From positions 1 to 8,010 of the forward strand of contig JARIHB010000147.1 in NCBI GenBank assembly GCA_029288515.1: DNA of 8,010 nucleotides, in the 5' to 3' direction. Each line of letters opens with the position of its first letter. The first letter of the stretch is position 1. The translations under genes were made by a program, and so were the position numbers. Of this stretch, positions 1 to 6,625 are shown in pieces. The notes below the pieces were generated by a model. It was not told where the DNA came from and made no database searches. It saw nothing but the letters and a program-made list of their open reading frames with translations. The stretch is from Candidatus Saccharimonadota bacterium (GTDB lineage: Bacteria; Patescibacteriota; Saccharimonadia; Saccharimonadales; UBA4665).

Positions 1-13
1 GTATAAGAGACAG
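1..13 (+). other. Residual Nextera/Tn5 mosaic-end adapter (artefact)
   Basis: The first 13 bases, GTATAAGAGACAG, are exactly the last 13 bases of the 19-bp Tn5 mosaic end used in Nextera libraries. Genomic sequence starts at about base 14. This is untrimmed library adapter and not biology. The reading frame of the first gene runs open through it, so any protein extended to base 2 would carry artificial residues. Confidence 0.93.
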
Positions 14-1393
14 GGGCCGGACGGCGCGCCCCCTGCACATGGGCCATTACCACCTCAGTCCTTACACAAAACCATTATACAGAGGTGCATAGAGTATGGC
101 GTTCCAGCCGACTCTTGGATTGACGCCTACGCCCTCGGCGACGTAGATAAGTGGGCAAAGACGACCACTTATCTGGAAAGGCGCATTATGGCGGCCGAAG
201 CAGACGCCAAGACTGGTATTGCCGACCTGCAGCAAGCCTATGACGCTCACGTCTCCCAGGTGTTTGGCATGCCAGATGATTACGTAGTGCGGCAGTTACC
301 GAATATTTTGAAATACACCACAGACCCGGCAGTGCGCAGTACGATGATAGATAGGTATATAGCCCTTACGGACGAGATGCCGTTAACCGTTGAGTTATTC
401 GGCAAAAGGGTGGAAGCCGTAGCGGAAGTCGCGTATGGTAACCGGCTATGGACGAACGGGCGCAGGGATCTCATTAATAAGTGTCTTGCAGATAGGCATA
501 AGCTAGAACGAGAGCCGCATTGTTCTTGTGCAGACATTGATACAGCCTATTTTCCGCTTGTGCATCTGAGCATGTGGTTTCGGCGATTTTCTGGCGAAAA
601 GATAGTCGAGATTATCGATGCATGGACAACGCATGCGCTACAGGGGCTTGATCCACAGAGCAAAACGTATCGCCGGGCTGAAAATGCTCAGATGCACGTT
701 CGTGATAAGCGCTTGTGGGATTGTGTGCAGCAGTTCGCTAACCAAGGCGATTTTGCTTCTGCTCAGCAGGTATTGTCAGCCATAGCGCCCAGCAGAGATT
801 CACGTTTTTGGTGGCGTCGAGAGTTGCTGGGTAGGGCCTCTGATCCGTCCCATCTCGAACCGTTTCAGGCTGAAGACACTTCGCAGATGCTGGATACTGA
901 GTATGACACCGACCTTGAGATTGCTACTTTGCGCATCGCCGGTAAAACAGACGAGTTGATAGCGCGGGCCGCTGATCACCTTAATGCCATAGTGGATACA
1001 GACACCTCAGAGGTTGTCGTAGATCTTATGGAGCGTCCGCAAGGTGGCTTTGCTCAATTGCTGGCTAACGGCAAGCATATACTGTACGTTGAAGTCGCGC
1101 ATAAGGCAGTTAAGGGTACCGATAGCGCTCAGGTACCGGCAATGGCAAGGCGATTATTGCCTATACTGCGCGCTATACGGCGGACCCACCATACATTCGC
1201 GGGTGAATTATCTGAGGCGCTTATGGCGGCTGGTGACACCGAGGAACCAAGGGCGGCATTGGCGTACGTACTTGAAACCCCTATCAATGGCGAGCCTGGC
1301 CGCGCAGACCGAATGAGGGCATTATGGGAGCTGGCAAAACGATTGAAGCGCGCAGATCAGACGGCAAAAGCCGCAGAACGGCCAGAACGCTGA
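14..1393 (+). CDS. 5'-truncated gene, helical protein of unknown function (possible TPR-like solenoid)
   Basis: I do not recognise this protein. The frame is open from the contig edge to a TGA at 1391-1393, giving 459 visible residues. An ATG at 188 would give a 401-aa protein and has a fair Shine-Dalgarno (GGAAAGG at 175-181, 6 nt away). However, the 58 codons before it have no stop and show coding-like codon bias (runs of GCC, GAC, GGC, GTA), and they read as plausible protein (YGVPADSW, YALGDVDKW). I therefore favour a gene cut by the contig end, with 188 as an alternative start. No signal peptide or membrane segment is visible, so it is probably cytoplasmic. The sequence is rich in Ala, Leu, Arg, Glu and Asp, in amphipathic helix-like stretches. 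The segment at about residues 234-259 (LWDCVQQFANQGDFASAQQVL) has the small-residue spacing of TPR-like helical hairpins, as does the Ala/Arg/Leu-rich C-terminus. A CSC pair follows EPH at about residues 170-172. No catalytic motif is evident. It is on the same strand as the next gene but 135 nt away. Confidence 0.75.
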   Translation, partial: GPDGAPPAHGPLPPQSLHKTIIQRCIEYGVPADSWIDAYALGDVDKWAKTTTYLERRIMAAEADAKTGIADLQQAYDAHVSQVFGMPDDYVVRQLPNILKYTTDPAVRSTMIDRYIALTDEMPLTVELFGKRVEAVAEVAYGNRLWTNGRRDLINKCLADRHKLEREPHCSCADIDTAYFPLVHLSMWFRRFSGEKIVEIIDAWTTHALQGLDPQSKTYRRAENAQMHVRDKRLWDCVQQFANQGDFASAQQVLSAIAPSRDSRFWWRRELLGRASDPSHLEPFQAEDTSQMLDTEYDTDLEIATLRIAGKTDELIARAADHLNAIVDTDTSEVVVDLMERPQGGFAQLLANGKHILYVEVAHKAVKGTDSAQVPAMARRLLPILRAIRRTHHTFAGELSEALMAAGDTEEPRAALAYVLETPINGEPGRADRMRALWELAKRLKRADQTAKAAERPER

Positions 1394-1480
1394 ACTGCCC
1401 ATGCTTAACCTACCATAATACACGTAAAGCCACGCAGAAATCTAGGAAAAATCTTGTAGCGCGTGCATGTAATCTGAGTG

Positions 1481-1498
1481 TTAACTATCTACAGTTAA
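1481..1498. repeat. Short inverted repeat in the gap before the fibre-like gene
   Basis: TTAACT (1481-1486) and AGTTAA (1493-1498) are perfect inverted 6-bp arms around a 6-nt spacer, 31 nt upstream of the GTG start at 1529. This could be a small operator or chance in an AT-rich patch. The rest of the 1394-1528 gap holds a -10-like CATAAT at 1414-1419 with only a poor -35 (3 of 6 matches) upstream. No convincing terminator follows the first gene. Confidence 0.25.
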
Positions 1499-1528
1499 AC
1501 AAATAGATCGACTGCGGGGATAACAACG

Positions 1529-3676
1529 GTGGGTGTTGGTAAAAGCGGTAGTCAGGCTGCGCATAAAGGCTTGTTTTTTACAAGGCGGCGTATTCATTTG
1601 CTGTCATTATTTTTCTGTGCGACTTTACTTTTCATTCTTGTGTTTGTATGGCAGATACAGTCGCAGTCCGGTGCTATGTTTGCCGCGCTTATCAATAGAG
1701 AGCAGCCGGTTATTCGGAATGTCATAGAATCACATGAAGTCAGTACTGACGCGGGAGATACGGCCGTACCATTGGACACGATCAATACCGACATGCTAAA
1801 GCAGGTCGTTTCCAGTTTGACGGTTAATCAAAATAGTACAGACAGTACAAATAATACCGATAGCACCAATTTGTCGCTGGAGGGACTGTATGTAAAGCCG
1901 TCCGATACGCCATTGCAGGGCGATATTTCTGGCACGTTTGATTCTGGCCTAGCGGTTAATCCGGATTCGGTGATGCTGGGGACCGACACTACTGGAGACT
2001 ACGTTTCTTCGATAGTCGCCGGGTTTGGTATGCAAGGCGATGCTGCAAGTGAAAGCGCGGCGGTAGCCCTCAGCGTCAAATCTGGCGACGGCATTACGGT
2101 AGATACTAATGGTGTGAGTGTGGCGCTTCAGCCCGGCGGCGGTATGGGTATTGGCCTGGAAGGATTAACGCTGCTTACTTCATGTAGTGACGGCCAGTTG
2201 TTAAAATGGGACATCTTAGCGGATTCCTGGGGTTGCGCTTCAGATAATACGGGAAGCGGCAGCGGGTTTACACTTACTGTCGGCGAATCTGATGGCTCGG
2301 TCACCGCTGCACCTGTATCGGCGATAGAGTTTGGACCGGCCAGCGGTTCGTCAGATGAATTTGCAATCACCGACCAAGGAGGGGGCGTCGCCCGGATTCG
2401 TACCGGCACTGCTGTGCCGCTCACCAACAATGCCGTCACCATAACCGGCAGCTGGACGTATGCAAACGAGATTGCGGCAGACGGCGGTATTTCGTGCGCC
2501 GACTGCATTGCCCTGGGCGCAGAAACCACGGGCAATTATATGAGCGGATTGTTGGCTGGCGGCGGGCTGAGCGTAAGCGGCTCGGGCAGCGAAGGTGCCA
2601 CGCCGACGGTCTCGCTTGATACCACTCACCCTAATACTTGGACGGGCGGACAGACCTTTAATGGCGGTCTTTCGATAAACGGCGACACCTTTACAGATTT
2701 TACCGGCACGGGGCTGAGTGTTACCGGGGGCGCGCTCACAGCGGTGCTAGGCACTAGCGTTGACTCATCTGAGATTGTCGATGGCACGGTTACGGGCACG
2801 GATATTGCAAGCAATACTATCACCTCATCTCTTATTCTGGACGGCACCTTAGTCGCCAACGACATTGCCGACGGTACGCTCACGCTCGCCAAGCTGGGAC
2901 AAAACGGCTGTGCAACAAACGAAATTATTATGTGGAACGGCTCGGCATGGGCATGCGCCTTATTGGCGGCCAGCCCGAATGCGTTTCAGATTGTCGGCGG
3001 GGATACCGGTAATGCCGTAGCTGACACCACTGGCGATACGGTGACATTCATGGGCGGTAACGGGCTAACAAGTGCGGGGAGCGACGCTAATGATTCTGTC
3101 ACCTTTGATGTGGATCTGGCTTCGGGGTCTGGGCTGGCGTTCTCCAGCGGTGCGCTCACATTGCAATCCTGCGGCGAAGGGCAAATACTCAAATACGTTT
3201 CAGGCTCATGGGCGTGCGCATCGGATAACGGCACGCTGGCTGCCAGCTATACACAGCAACTGGCCGGTACTGATAACATAACAGTCGGCTCCAGCCTCAC
3301 GCCATTACTTACTAACGGTTCCGGAGTCGCCCAAAGCCTGCCAATTACTGTGGGTGCTGGAAATGAAGTCTCATTTAACGCCACAGCCCAGATGTCGAGT
3401 ACGCTTGTTACAGGACTGGTGAACTATGTTGTCATACGTGACGACAATCATGACAACGATTGTGCGACCACTGCCGGAGATGGTACGATCATCGGCAGTC
3501 AGGTGAGCGGCTTTATCGCCAATGTGGCTCAGCCCTTTGTTACATCGTTTGCCTTTAGCGACACAACGCCCAGTGCAGGCACGAACTATTACCAATTGTG
3601 CGCCTCGTCGTCCATAGCCCTCAGTACCACAACGGCGACGGTCCGAGCACTTAAGCTCGAAGAAACTAACCTATAG
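1529..3676 (+). CDS. Membrane-anchored, fibre-like repetitive surface protein
   Basis: This encodes 715 aa from a GTG start; no usable earlier start exists before an in-frame TAA at 1496. A weak Shine-Dalgarno, GGGGA (1516-1520), lies 8 nt upstream. The N-terminus is basic (TRRR at 18-21), followed by one hydrophobic helix at about 23-41 with no obvious cleavage site. It is probably a signal anchor with the rest outside the cell. An Asn/Ser/Thr linker (about 98-115) leads into a Gly/Ser/Thr/Asp-rich beta region. Repeated elements include an LGxxTTGxYxSxxxAG motif at 150-165 and 329-344, and DGT turns at 418, 438 and 448 resembling phage tail-fibre stalks. Three Cys-flanked modules (C-x-x-[GN]-[QE]-[IL]-[IL]...W-x-C-A) start at 219, 461 and 548. 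The last ~145 residues (571-715) look like a compact beta domain, perhaps TNF/C1q-like, ending in ATVRALKLEET. Such proteins are common in Patescibacteria and in phage tail fibres; the membrane anchor favours a cellular surface fibre or adhesin. The next gene follows after 13 nt, probably co-transcribed. Function is inferred from architecture only. Confidence 0.85.
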   Translation: MGVGKSGSQAAHKGLFFTRRRIHLLSLFFCATLLFILVFVWQIQSQSGAMFAALINREQPVIRNVIESHEVSTDAGDTAVPLDTINTDMLKQVVSSLTVNQNSTDSTNNTDSTNLSLEGLYVKPSDTPLQGDISGTFDSGLAVNPDSVMLGTDTTGDYVSSIVAGFGMQGDAASESAAVALSVKSGDGITVDTNGVSVALQPGGGMGIGLEGLTLLTSCSDGQLLKWDILADSWGCASDNTGSGSGFTLTVGESDGSVTAAPVSAIEFGPASGSSDEFAITDQGGGVARIRTGTAVPLTNNAVTITGSWTYANEIAADGGISCADCIALGAETTGNYMSGLLAGGGLSVSGSGSEGATPTVSLDTTHPNTWTGGQTFNGGLSINGDTFTDFTGTGLSVTGGALTAVLGTSVDSSEIVDGTVTGTDIASNTITSSLILDGTLVANDIADGTLTLAKLGQNGCATNEIIMWNGSAWACALLAASPNAFQIVGGDTGNAVADTTGDTVTFMGGNGLTSAGSDANDSVTFDVDLASGSGLAFSSGALTLQSCGEGQILKYVSGSWACASDNGTLAASYTQQLAGTDNITVGSSLTPLLTNGSGVAQSLPITVGAGNEVSFNATAQMSSTLVTGLVNYVVIRDDNHDNDCATTAGDGTIIGSQVSGFIANVAQPFVTSFAFSDTTPSAGTNYYQLCASSSIALSTTTATVRALKLEETNL
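2183..2248 (+). repeat. Cys-flanked 'GQxLKW...WGCA' module 1 (residues 219-240)
   Basis: First of three modules in the fibre-like protein, beginning SCSDGQLLKW and ending SWGCASDN. C219 and C236 are 17 residues apart and could close a disulfide-pinned beta hairpin. Compare the copies at residues 461 and 548. Confidence 0.6.
2909..2959 (+). repeat. Cys-flanked module 2 (residues 461-477)
   Basis: The second copy reads CATNEIIMWNGSAWACA, with C461 and C476 spaced by 15. It directly follows the DGT-turn stalk (DIADGTLTLAKLGQNG) and so may cap it. Confidence 0.6.
3170..3238 (+). repeat. Cys-flanked module 3 (residues 548-570)
   Basis: The third copy begins CGEGQILKY and ends SWACASDNGTL, with C548 and C563 spaced by 15. 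It shares WxCASDN with module 1 and sits just before the C-terminal beta domain. Confidence 0.6.
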
Positions 3677-3689
3677 GCGCATCCAGGCA

Positions 3690-4106
3690 ATGCAAGAAGA
3701 ACGCCTATCTGCCTATCATTCCAAGAAAAGGCGGCGCCTGTTGAGTCCTATACCGACAATCATACTTCTTGTCTGCTTGCTGGCGATTGCCACCTTTTTC
3801 GGTGTAGCATATTTCCAGTCGATGAACCATATTCATAGACTAAAGCAGACGGCAGCGCAGACGCCAGACCAGGAAACGAATAATCTTATTGATAAAATTG
3901 GTGCGCACATGGTTCTGCCTTCAGAGAAACCAACAATCGCAACCGTTGAAGACACTAAAAAACTCACTGCCCAGCCATTTTTTAAGAACGCACGCAAAGG
4001 TGATAAGGTGCTGATGTACACCGCCAGCAAAAAAGCGATTTTATATCGTCCATCAGTCGACAAGGTTATTGAAGTGGCTTACTTGAACGTTAAGGAGGGT
4101 AAGTAA
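3690..4106 (+). CDS. Conserved small single-pass membrane protein (Patescibacteria-type), function unknown
   Basis: This encodes 138 aa from an ATG 13 nt after the stop of the fibre-like gene. The Shine-Dalgarno is weak (only AGG close to the start), which fits translation coupled to the upstream gene. A basic cytoplasmic stretch (KKRRR at 12-16) precedes one membrane helix at about 21-42, giving an N-in, C-out topology. A helical linker (about 43-68) then leads to a compact domain at about 65-135 with the blocks MVLPSEKPTIATVEDTKKL, QPFFKNARKGDKVLMY and KKAILYRPSVDKVIEV. From memory, the pattern 'LPxxEEPTIATVxDxxKLxxQPFFxxAxxGDKVLIYxxxKKAILYxPxxxKIIEVxP' is a widespread hypothetical protein in Candidate Phyla Radiation genomes and the best taxonomic hint here. 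Its role is not established; pairing with a surface fibre suggests an envelope or assembly role (inference). The stop lies 3 nt from that of the convergent gene. Confidence 0.9.
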   Translation: MQEERLSAYHSKKRRRLLSPIPTIILLVCLLAIATFFGVAYFQSMNHIHRLKQTAAQTPDQETNNLIDKIGAHMVLPSEKPTIATVEDTKKLTAQPFFKNARKGDKVLMYTASKKAILYRPSVDKVIEVAYLNVKEGK

Positions 4107-4114
4107 GGCTTACT
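4102..4114. repeat. 13-nt palindrome spanning the two convergent stop codons
   Basis: AGTAAG (4102-4107), a single G, then CTTACT (4109-4114) is a perfect 6+1+6 palindrome. It contains the TAA of the plus-strand gene (4104-4106) and the TAA of the minus-strand gene (4110-4112). As RNA it would form only about 5 bp around a 3-nt loop, with no U-tract on either side, so it is not a recognisable intrinsic terminator. Confidence 0.4.
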
Positions 4115-6602
4115 GTATCTTTGCCCAGTCGCCATTGACCTGGATGTGCAGCTGATAGAGTGGAACGGCAATGGCCGGGTCGGCACCGGGATTAAAGATT
4201 TGCACTACTACTGTATCGGTGCTGGCGGGCGTTGTACGGTTACCGTCGGTGGTGACAACTTTGAAGGGATTGGTAGTTGTAGCGCCGTCTATAACCAATG
4301 TGCCTTGACCCTGGAATGTGCCGGTAGCATTGTTTGATCCGCTAAATGCCAGCCAGTTAATAATGTTGGGGCTGGTGGTGTTCGTCGTAAAGCTAGTTGT
4401 GTGGCAGTTGTCTGGATGCGGGCTATTGCATGCCTTGCCGGTGTCGTAATCAAGGCTTAGTTTACTTTGTGGGTCTATACTGCCAGTGGCGGTTATAAGG
4501 ACATCGAACCCGAGATCCGCTTTGTCGTTTTGCGTGTCGCTCAGAAGTCCCGGGAGCGCATCGCCGTTTGCCAGTTTTGGTTCGATCTTCTTGCTGGCTG
4601 TAACATCTGTGGGGCCAGCCGGATCAAATACTACTAGGTAATCGCTCGTGATGTTACTCCAATTGCCGGCAGCGTCCTGAGCGCGCATAGATATTTTATA
4701 TACCCCTGGTTGAAGATTCGTGCCGAATGACGCGCTGCCGTCCGCGCTGGTAACGGTGCCATTCGTTGTTTGCTGGTTGGACAAACTCATAGCGGTGCCG
4801 TTGCCCTGTCCTGGATCGGTGTCACCCAAGAAATATTCCACCCGGGCTATGCCTGATAGATTGTCGGCGACATGTACAGTGACGGTTGCCGAGCCGGTAG
4901 TTGGCTTGGGATTGTTGGTCCATACGGGCATGTCTAGAACAGGTAGGGTTTTATCCGCCTGCACGGTAATGGCGTTCGATGGCGCTGATTCGGTATTTTG
5001 GGAATCTGTTGCTGTTACGGTGTATGTGTAGCTACCATCCACCAGCAGGTTGGTGTCGGCGAAGGTTGTTTGGGCGGTGGTGGCGATAGACACGCCATCG
5101 CGATAGACGGTATAGTGATCGGCGCCAGCAACAGACGACCAACTGAGTGACGGAATAGCCACCGGACTATTTGCTGTCAGATTAGCGGGCGCTGGCAGTG
5201 CCGGTGCATCCGGTATTTTCCAGAGGTTATATGAACCATTACCGCTCGTTGTGAACAGGACGGCATTATTCATATATCCTAGGAAGTTGCCCCCTTTGGT
5301 GGTGTTGTTCACCTTTACAGTGCCTGCGGCGCTGCCATCACTTCGCCATACACCGTCCGTACCGTCTGCCGGATTTACAGCGTTAAAGTAAAAGCTATTA
5401 GGGAGCGACAGGAACGATGTCGTAAAGTTTTCGTTCACGAGTGTACCTCGTGCTGGGATGTTTGCAATTTGAGTGGTGCCTGCGGCGCTGCCATCACTCT
5501 TCCATAAACGGTAGGTGCTGCCATTATCCAGTGAGGCTGAAAATACTATTGTACCGTTCCAGTCGGTGGGATAGCCGGGATATGAACCAAAGATCCCAGG
5601 GTTGATATCGGCAACCATGCTTGTGCCGCTGCTGGTGCCATCGGTCTTCCACAGTTCCGAGCCATGCAGTAAATCGCTGCCATTAAAATACACCAGGCCG
5701 TTTATGGTTGCTAAACGCAATCCGCCGGCCGGGCTTTCCGTTGGGGTAACGCCATTGATAACAGTCGTGCCGCTATCAGTGCCGTCAGTGCTCCATAATC
5801 CGACATTACCCTGGAAGTCGTCCTCTATAAATATCAGTTTATTGCCAGCTGCGGCCATGTGGGTAACAAAACCGCTCGCAGCGCCGGGATTAATGTCTTT
5901 TACCATACTTGTGCCGCCAGCTGTGCCATCACTCTTCCATAGTTCTTGACCGTGTATACCATCGTCGGCAGTACCATACAGCGTGCCGTTTACATTGAGC
6001 TGCATACTACCGAACGATGAATCTGCGCCGGGAATTATATCTTTTAAGATTGTTGTACCAGCCTCGGTACCGTCTGATTGCCATGGTTCATACCCGTGGG
6101 TACCATCGTCTGCTACAAAATAGAGCTTATTCGTATGAAGGTCGGGGCCTACGAAACCTCCTGAGCCGTTTGGCCCGGGGTTGATATCTTTCACTAGCAC
6201 TGTACCAGCTTCGGTGCCATCACTCTTCCAAAGCTCATCTCCATGTACGCCGTCGTTGGCTGAAAAGTACATGATACCGCCTATGACCACCAGGGCGCTC
6301 GGCGATGATCCGGCCGAGCCGGGATTAATGTCTTTTACCATACTTGTGCCGCCAGCTGTACCATCGGTTTTCCAAAGCTCATGGCCATGTATGCCGTCGT
6401 TGGCTGCAAAGAAGGAGGTATTGCCAACGATCTTAAGGGTGGAGAAACTGCCAGGTGTTATGGATGTAACAAGTTCGGCGGTCGGTGCTATGGCATGAAC
6501 CGGTAGCGGCCGGAATGTCAGAAGTAGTAATACGCTCACCGCAAATACTGATGTGCAGCGCCCCCGTACTGCACGCGTTAGCTCGTTTTCTAAAATTTTC
6601 AT
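4110..6602 (-). CDS. Secreted ELWxxDGT-repeat protein with Fn3-like and Ig-like domains
   Basis: This encodes 830 aa from ATG at 6602, supported by a good Shine-Dalgarno (AGAAGGGGA at 6609-6617). A Sec-type signal peptide is visible: basic residues at 10-15, a hydrophobic core at about 17-29, and likely cleavage after PVHA (residue 37). Residues ~45-462 hold nine repeats of about 48 aa with the signature [EGR]-[LPV]-W-x-[ST]-D-G-[TS]-x-x-G-T. The Trp residues are at 77, 125, 174, 222, 270, 318, 367, 419 and 461; the last copy is degenerate (NLWKIPD). This matches the known ELWxxDGT repeat family, which I expect to fold as beta-propeller-like blades. A fibronectin-III-like domain follows (about 468-548), then an Ig-like domain (about 552-660) with DNLSGIARVEYFLG and a DAAGNWS turn. 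Residues 661-830 are unassigned, include C725 and C733, and end PLYQLHIQVNGDWAKIQ. No C-terminal membrane anchor or LPxTG motif is seen. It is probably a secreted or surface-associated adhesion or binding protein; ligand unknown. It has its own candidate promoter and lies downstream of another repeat gene on the same strand. Confidence 0.92.
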   Translation of the reverse strand: MKILENELTRAVRGRCTSVFAVSVLLLLTFRPLPVHAIAPTAELVTSITPGSFSTLKIVGNTSFFAANDGIHGHELWKTDGTAGGTSMVKDINPGSAGSSPSALVVIGGIMYFSANDGVHGDELWKSDGTEAGTVLVKDINPGPNGSGGFVGPDLHTNKLYFVADDGTHGYEPWQSDGTEAGTTILKDIIPGADSSFGSMQLNVNGTLYGTADDGIHGQELWKSDGTAGGTSMVKDINPGAASGFVTHMAAAGNKLIFIEDDFQGNVGLWSTDGTDSGTTVINGVTPTESPAGGLRLATINGLVYFNGSDLLHGSELWKTDGTSSGTSMVADINPGIFGSYPGYPTDWNGTIVFSASLDNGSTYRLWKSDGSAAGTTQIANIPARGTLVNENFTTSFLSLPNSFYFNAVNPADGTDGVWRSDGSAAGTVKVNNTTKGGNFLGYMNNAVLFTTSGNGSYNLWKIPDAPALPAPANLTANSPVAIPSLSWSSVAGADHYTVYRDGVSIATTAQTTFADTNLLVDGSYTYTVTATDSQNTESAPSNAITVQADKTLPVLDMPVWTNNPKPTTGSATVTVHVADNLSGIARVEYFLGDTDPGQGNGTAMSLSNQQTTNGTVTSADGSASFGTNLQPGVYKISMRAQDAAGNWSNITSDYLVVFDPAGPTDVTASKKIEPKLANGDALPGLLSDTQNDKADLGFDVLITATGSIDPQSKLSLDYDTGKACNSPHPDNCHTTSFTTNTTSPNIINWLAFSGSNNATGTFQGQGTLVIDGATTTNPFKVVTTDGNRTTPASTDTVVVQIFNPGADPAIAVPLYQLHIQVNGDWAKIQ
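4623..4949 (-). other. Ig-like domain of the ELWxxDGT protein (residues ~552-660)
   Basis: This segment has the profile of bacterial Ig-like domains: TLPVLDMPVW at the start, a VTVHVAD strand, DNLSGIARVEYFLG, then GVYKISMRAQDAAGNWS before the last strand. Such domains usually act as spacers in extracellular proteins. Boundaries are approximate. Confidence 0.6.
4959..5201 (-). other. Fibronectin type III-like domain (residues ~468-548)
   Basis: The segment starts PAPANLTA, has LSWSSVAGADHYTVYRDG (the W and Y-x-V-Y positions typical of Fn3), then SYTYTVTATDSQN and ESAPSNAITV at the end. This is a classic bacterial extracellular Fn3 layout following a repeat domain. Confidence 0.8.
5883..5924. 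repeat. 42-nt direct repeat, copy A (in ELW repeat 4)
   Basis: This is identical over 42 nt to 6318-6359 and encodes TAGGTSMVKDINPG at residues 227-240. The two copies are 435 nt apart, exactly three repeat units (145 codons). Confidence 0.9.
6318..6359. repeat. 42-nt direct repeat, copy B (in ELW repeat 1)
   Basis: This is identical over 42 nt to 5883-5924 and encodes TAGGTSMVKDINPG at residues 82-95. The repeats between the two copies differ in DNA at this position. Confidence 0.9.
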
Positions 6603-6608
6603 TGCATT

Positions 6609-6617
6609 TCCCCTTCT
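6609..6617 (-). promoter_or_regulatory. Shine-Dalgarno for the ELWxxDGT gene
   Basis: On the minus strand this reads AGAAGGGGA and lies 6 nt upstream of the ATG at 6600-6602. A nearer ATG at 6605-6607 is out of frame, so this site supports 6602 as the start. Confidence 0.6.
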
Positions 6618-6625
6618 TTACGCTA

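Larger units (their letters stand above)
5217..6470 (-). repeat. Nine tandem ELWxxDGT-type repeats (residues ~45-462)
   Basis: The conserved Trp residues are spaced 48, 49, 48, 48, 48, 49, 52 and 42 residues apart. The first six copies keep the spacing tightly and the last three drift. Most copies also carry a following GT...V/I-x-D/N-I-x-P-G segment and a preceding ANDG[IV]HG-like turn. Confidence 0.9.

Noticed and set aside
1529..1546. GVGKS at the N-terminus of the fibre-like protein, resembling a P-loop
   Set aside because: It lacks the full GxxxxGK[ST] pattern and the surrounding strand and helix, and it lies just before a membrane helix in a protein with no ATPase features.
2128..2892. 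Minus-strand open frames opposite the fibre-like gene
   Set aside because: These are shadows of a Gly/Ser/Thr/Ala-rich coding sequence that rarely produces antisense stops; no start context or recognisable protein.
1529..3676. Interpretation of the fibre-like gene as a prophage tail fibre
   Set aside because: Stalk motifs resemble tail fibres, but the N-terminal membrane anchor, the conserved small membrane-protein neighbour and the absence of any phage structural, lysis or integration gene argue for a cellular surface protein.
4092..4099. Strong Shine-Dalgarno-like AAGGAGGG near the end of the 138-aa gene
   Set aside because: It encodes part of VKEGK, and no start codon with a plausible reading frame follows at the right distance; downstream is the antisense of the ELWxxDGT gene.
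5883..6359. Regularly spaced repeats as a possible CRISPR array
   Set aside because: The repeats are in-frame protein repeats of about 145 nt units inside one long coding sequence, not short direct repeats with unique spacers.
5602..6498. Plus-strand open frames of about 100-115 aa opposite the ELWxxDGT repeats
   Set aside because: They are similar to each other (MIS...VPSLFHSS-type) only because they are antisense to the repeated gene; they have no supporting ribosome binding site and unnatural composition.
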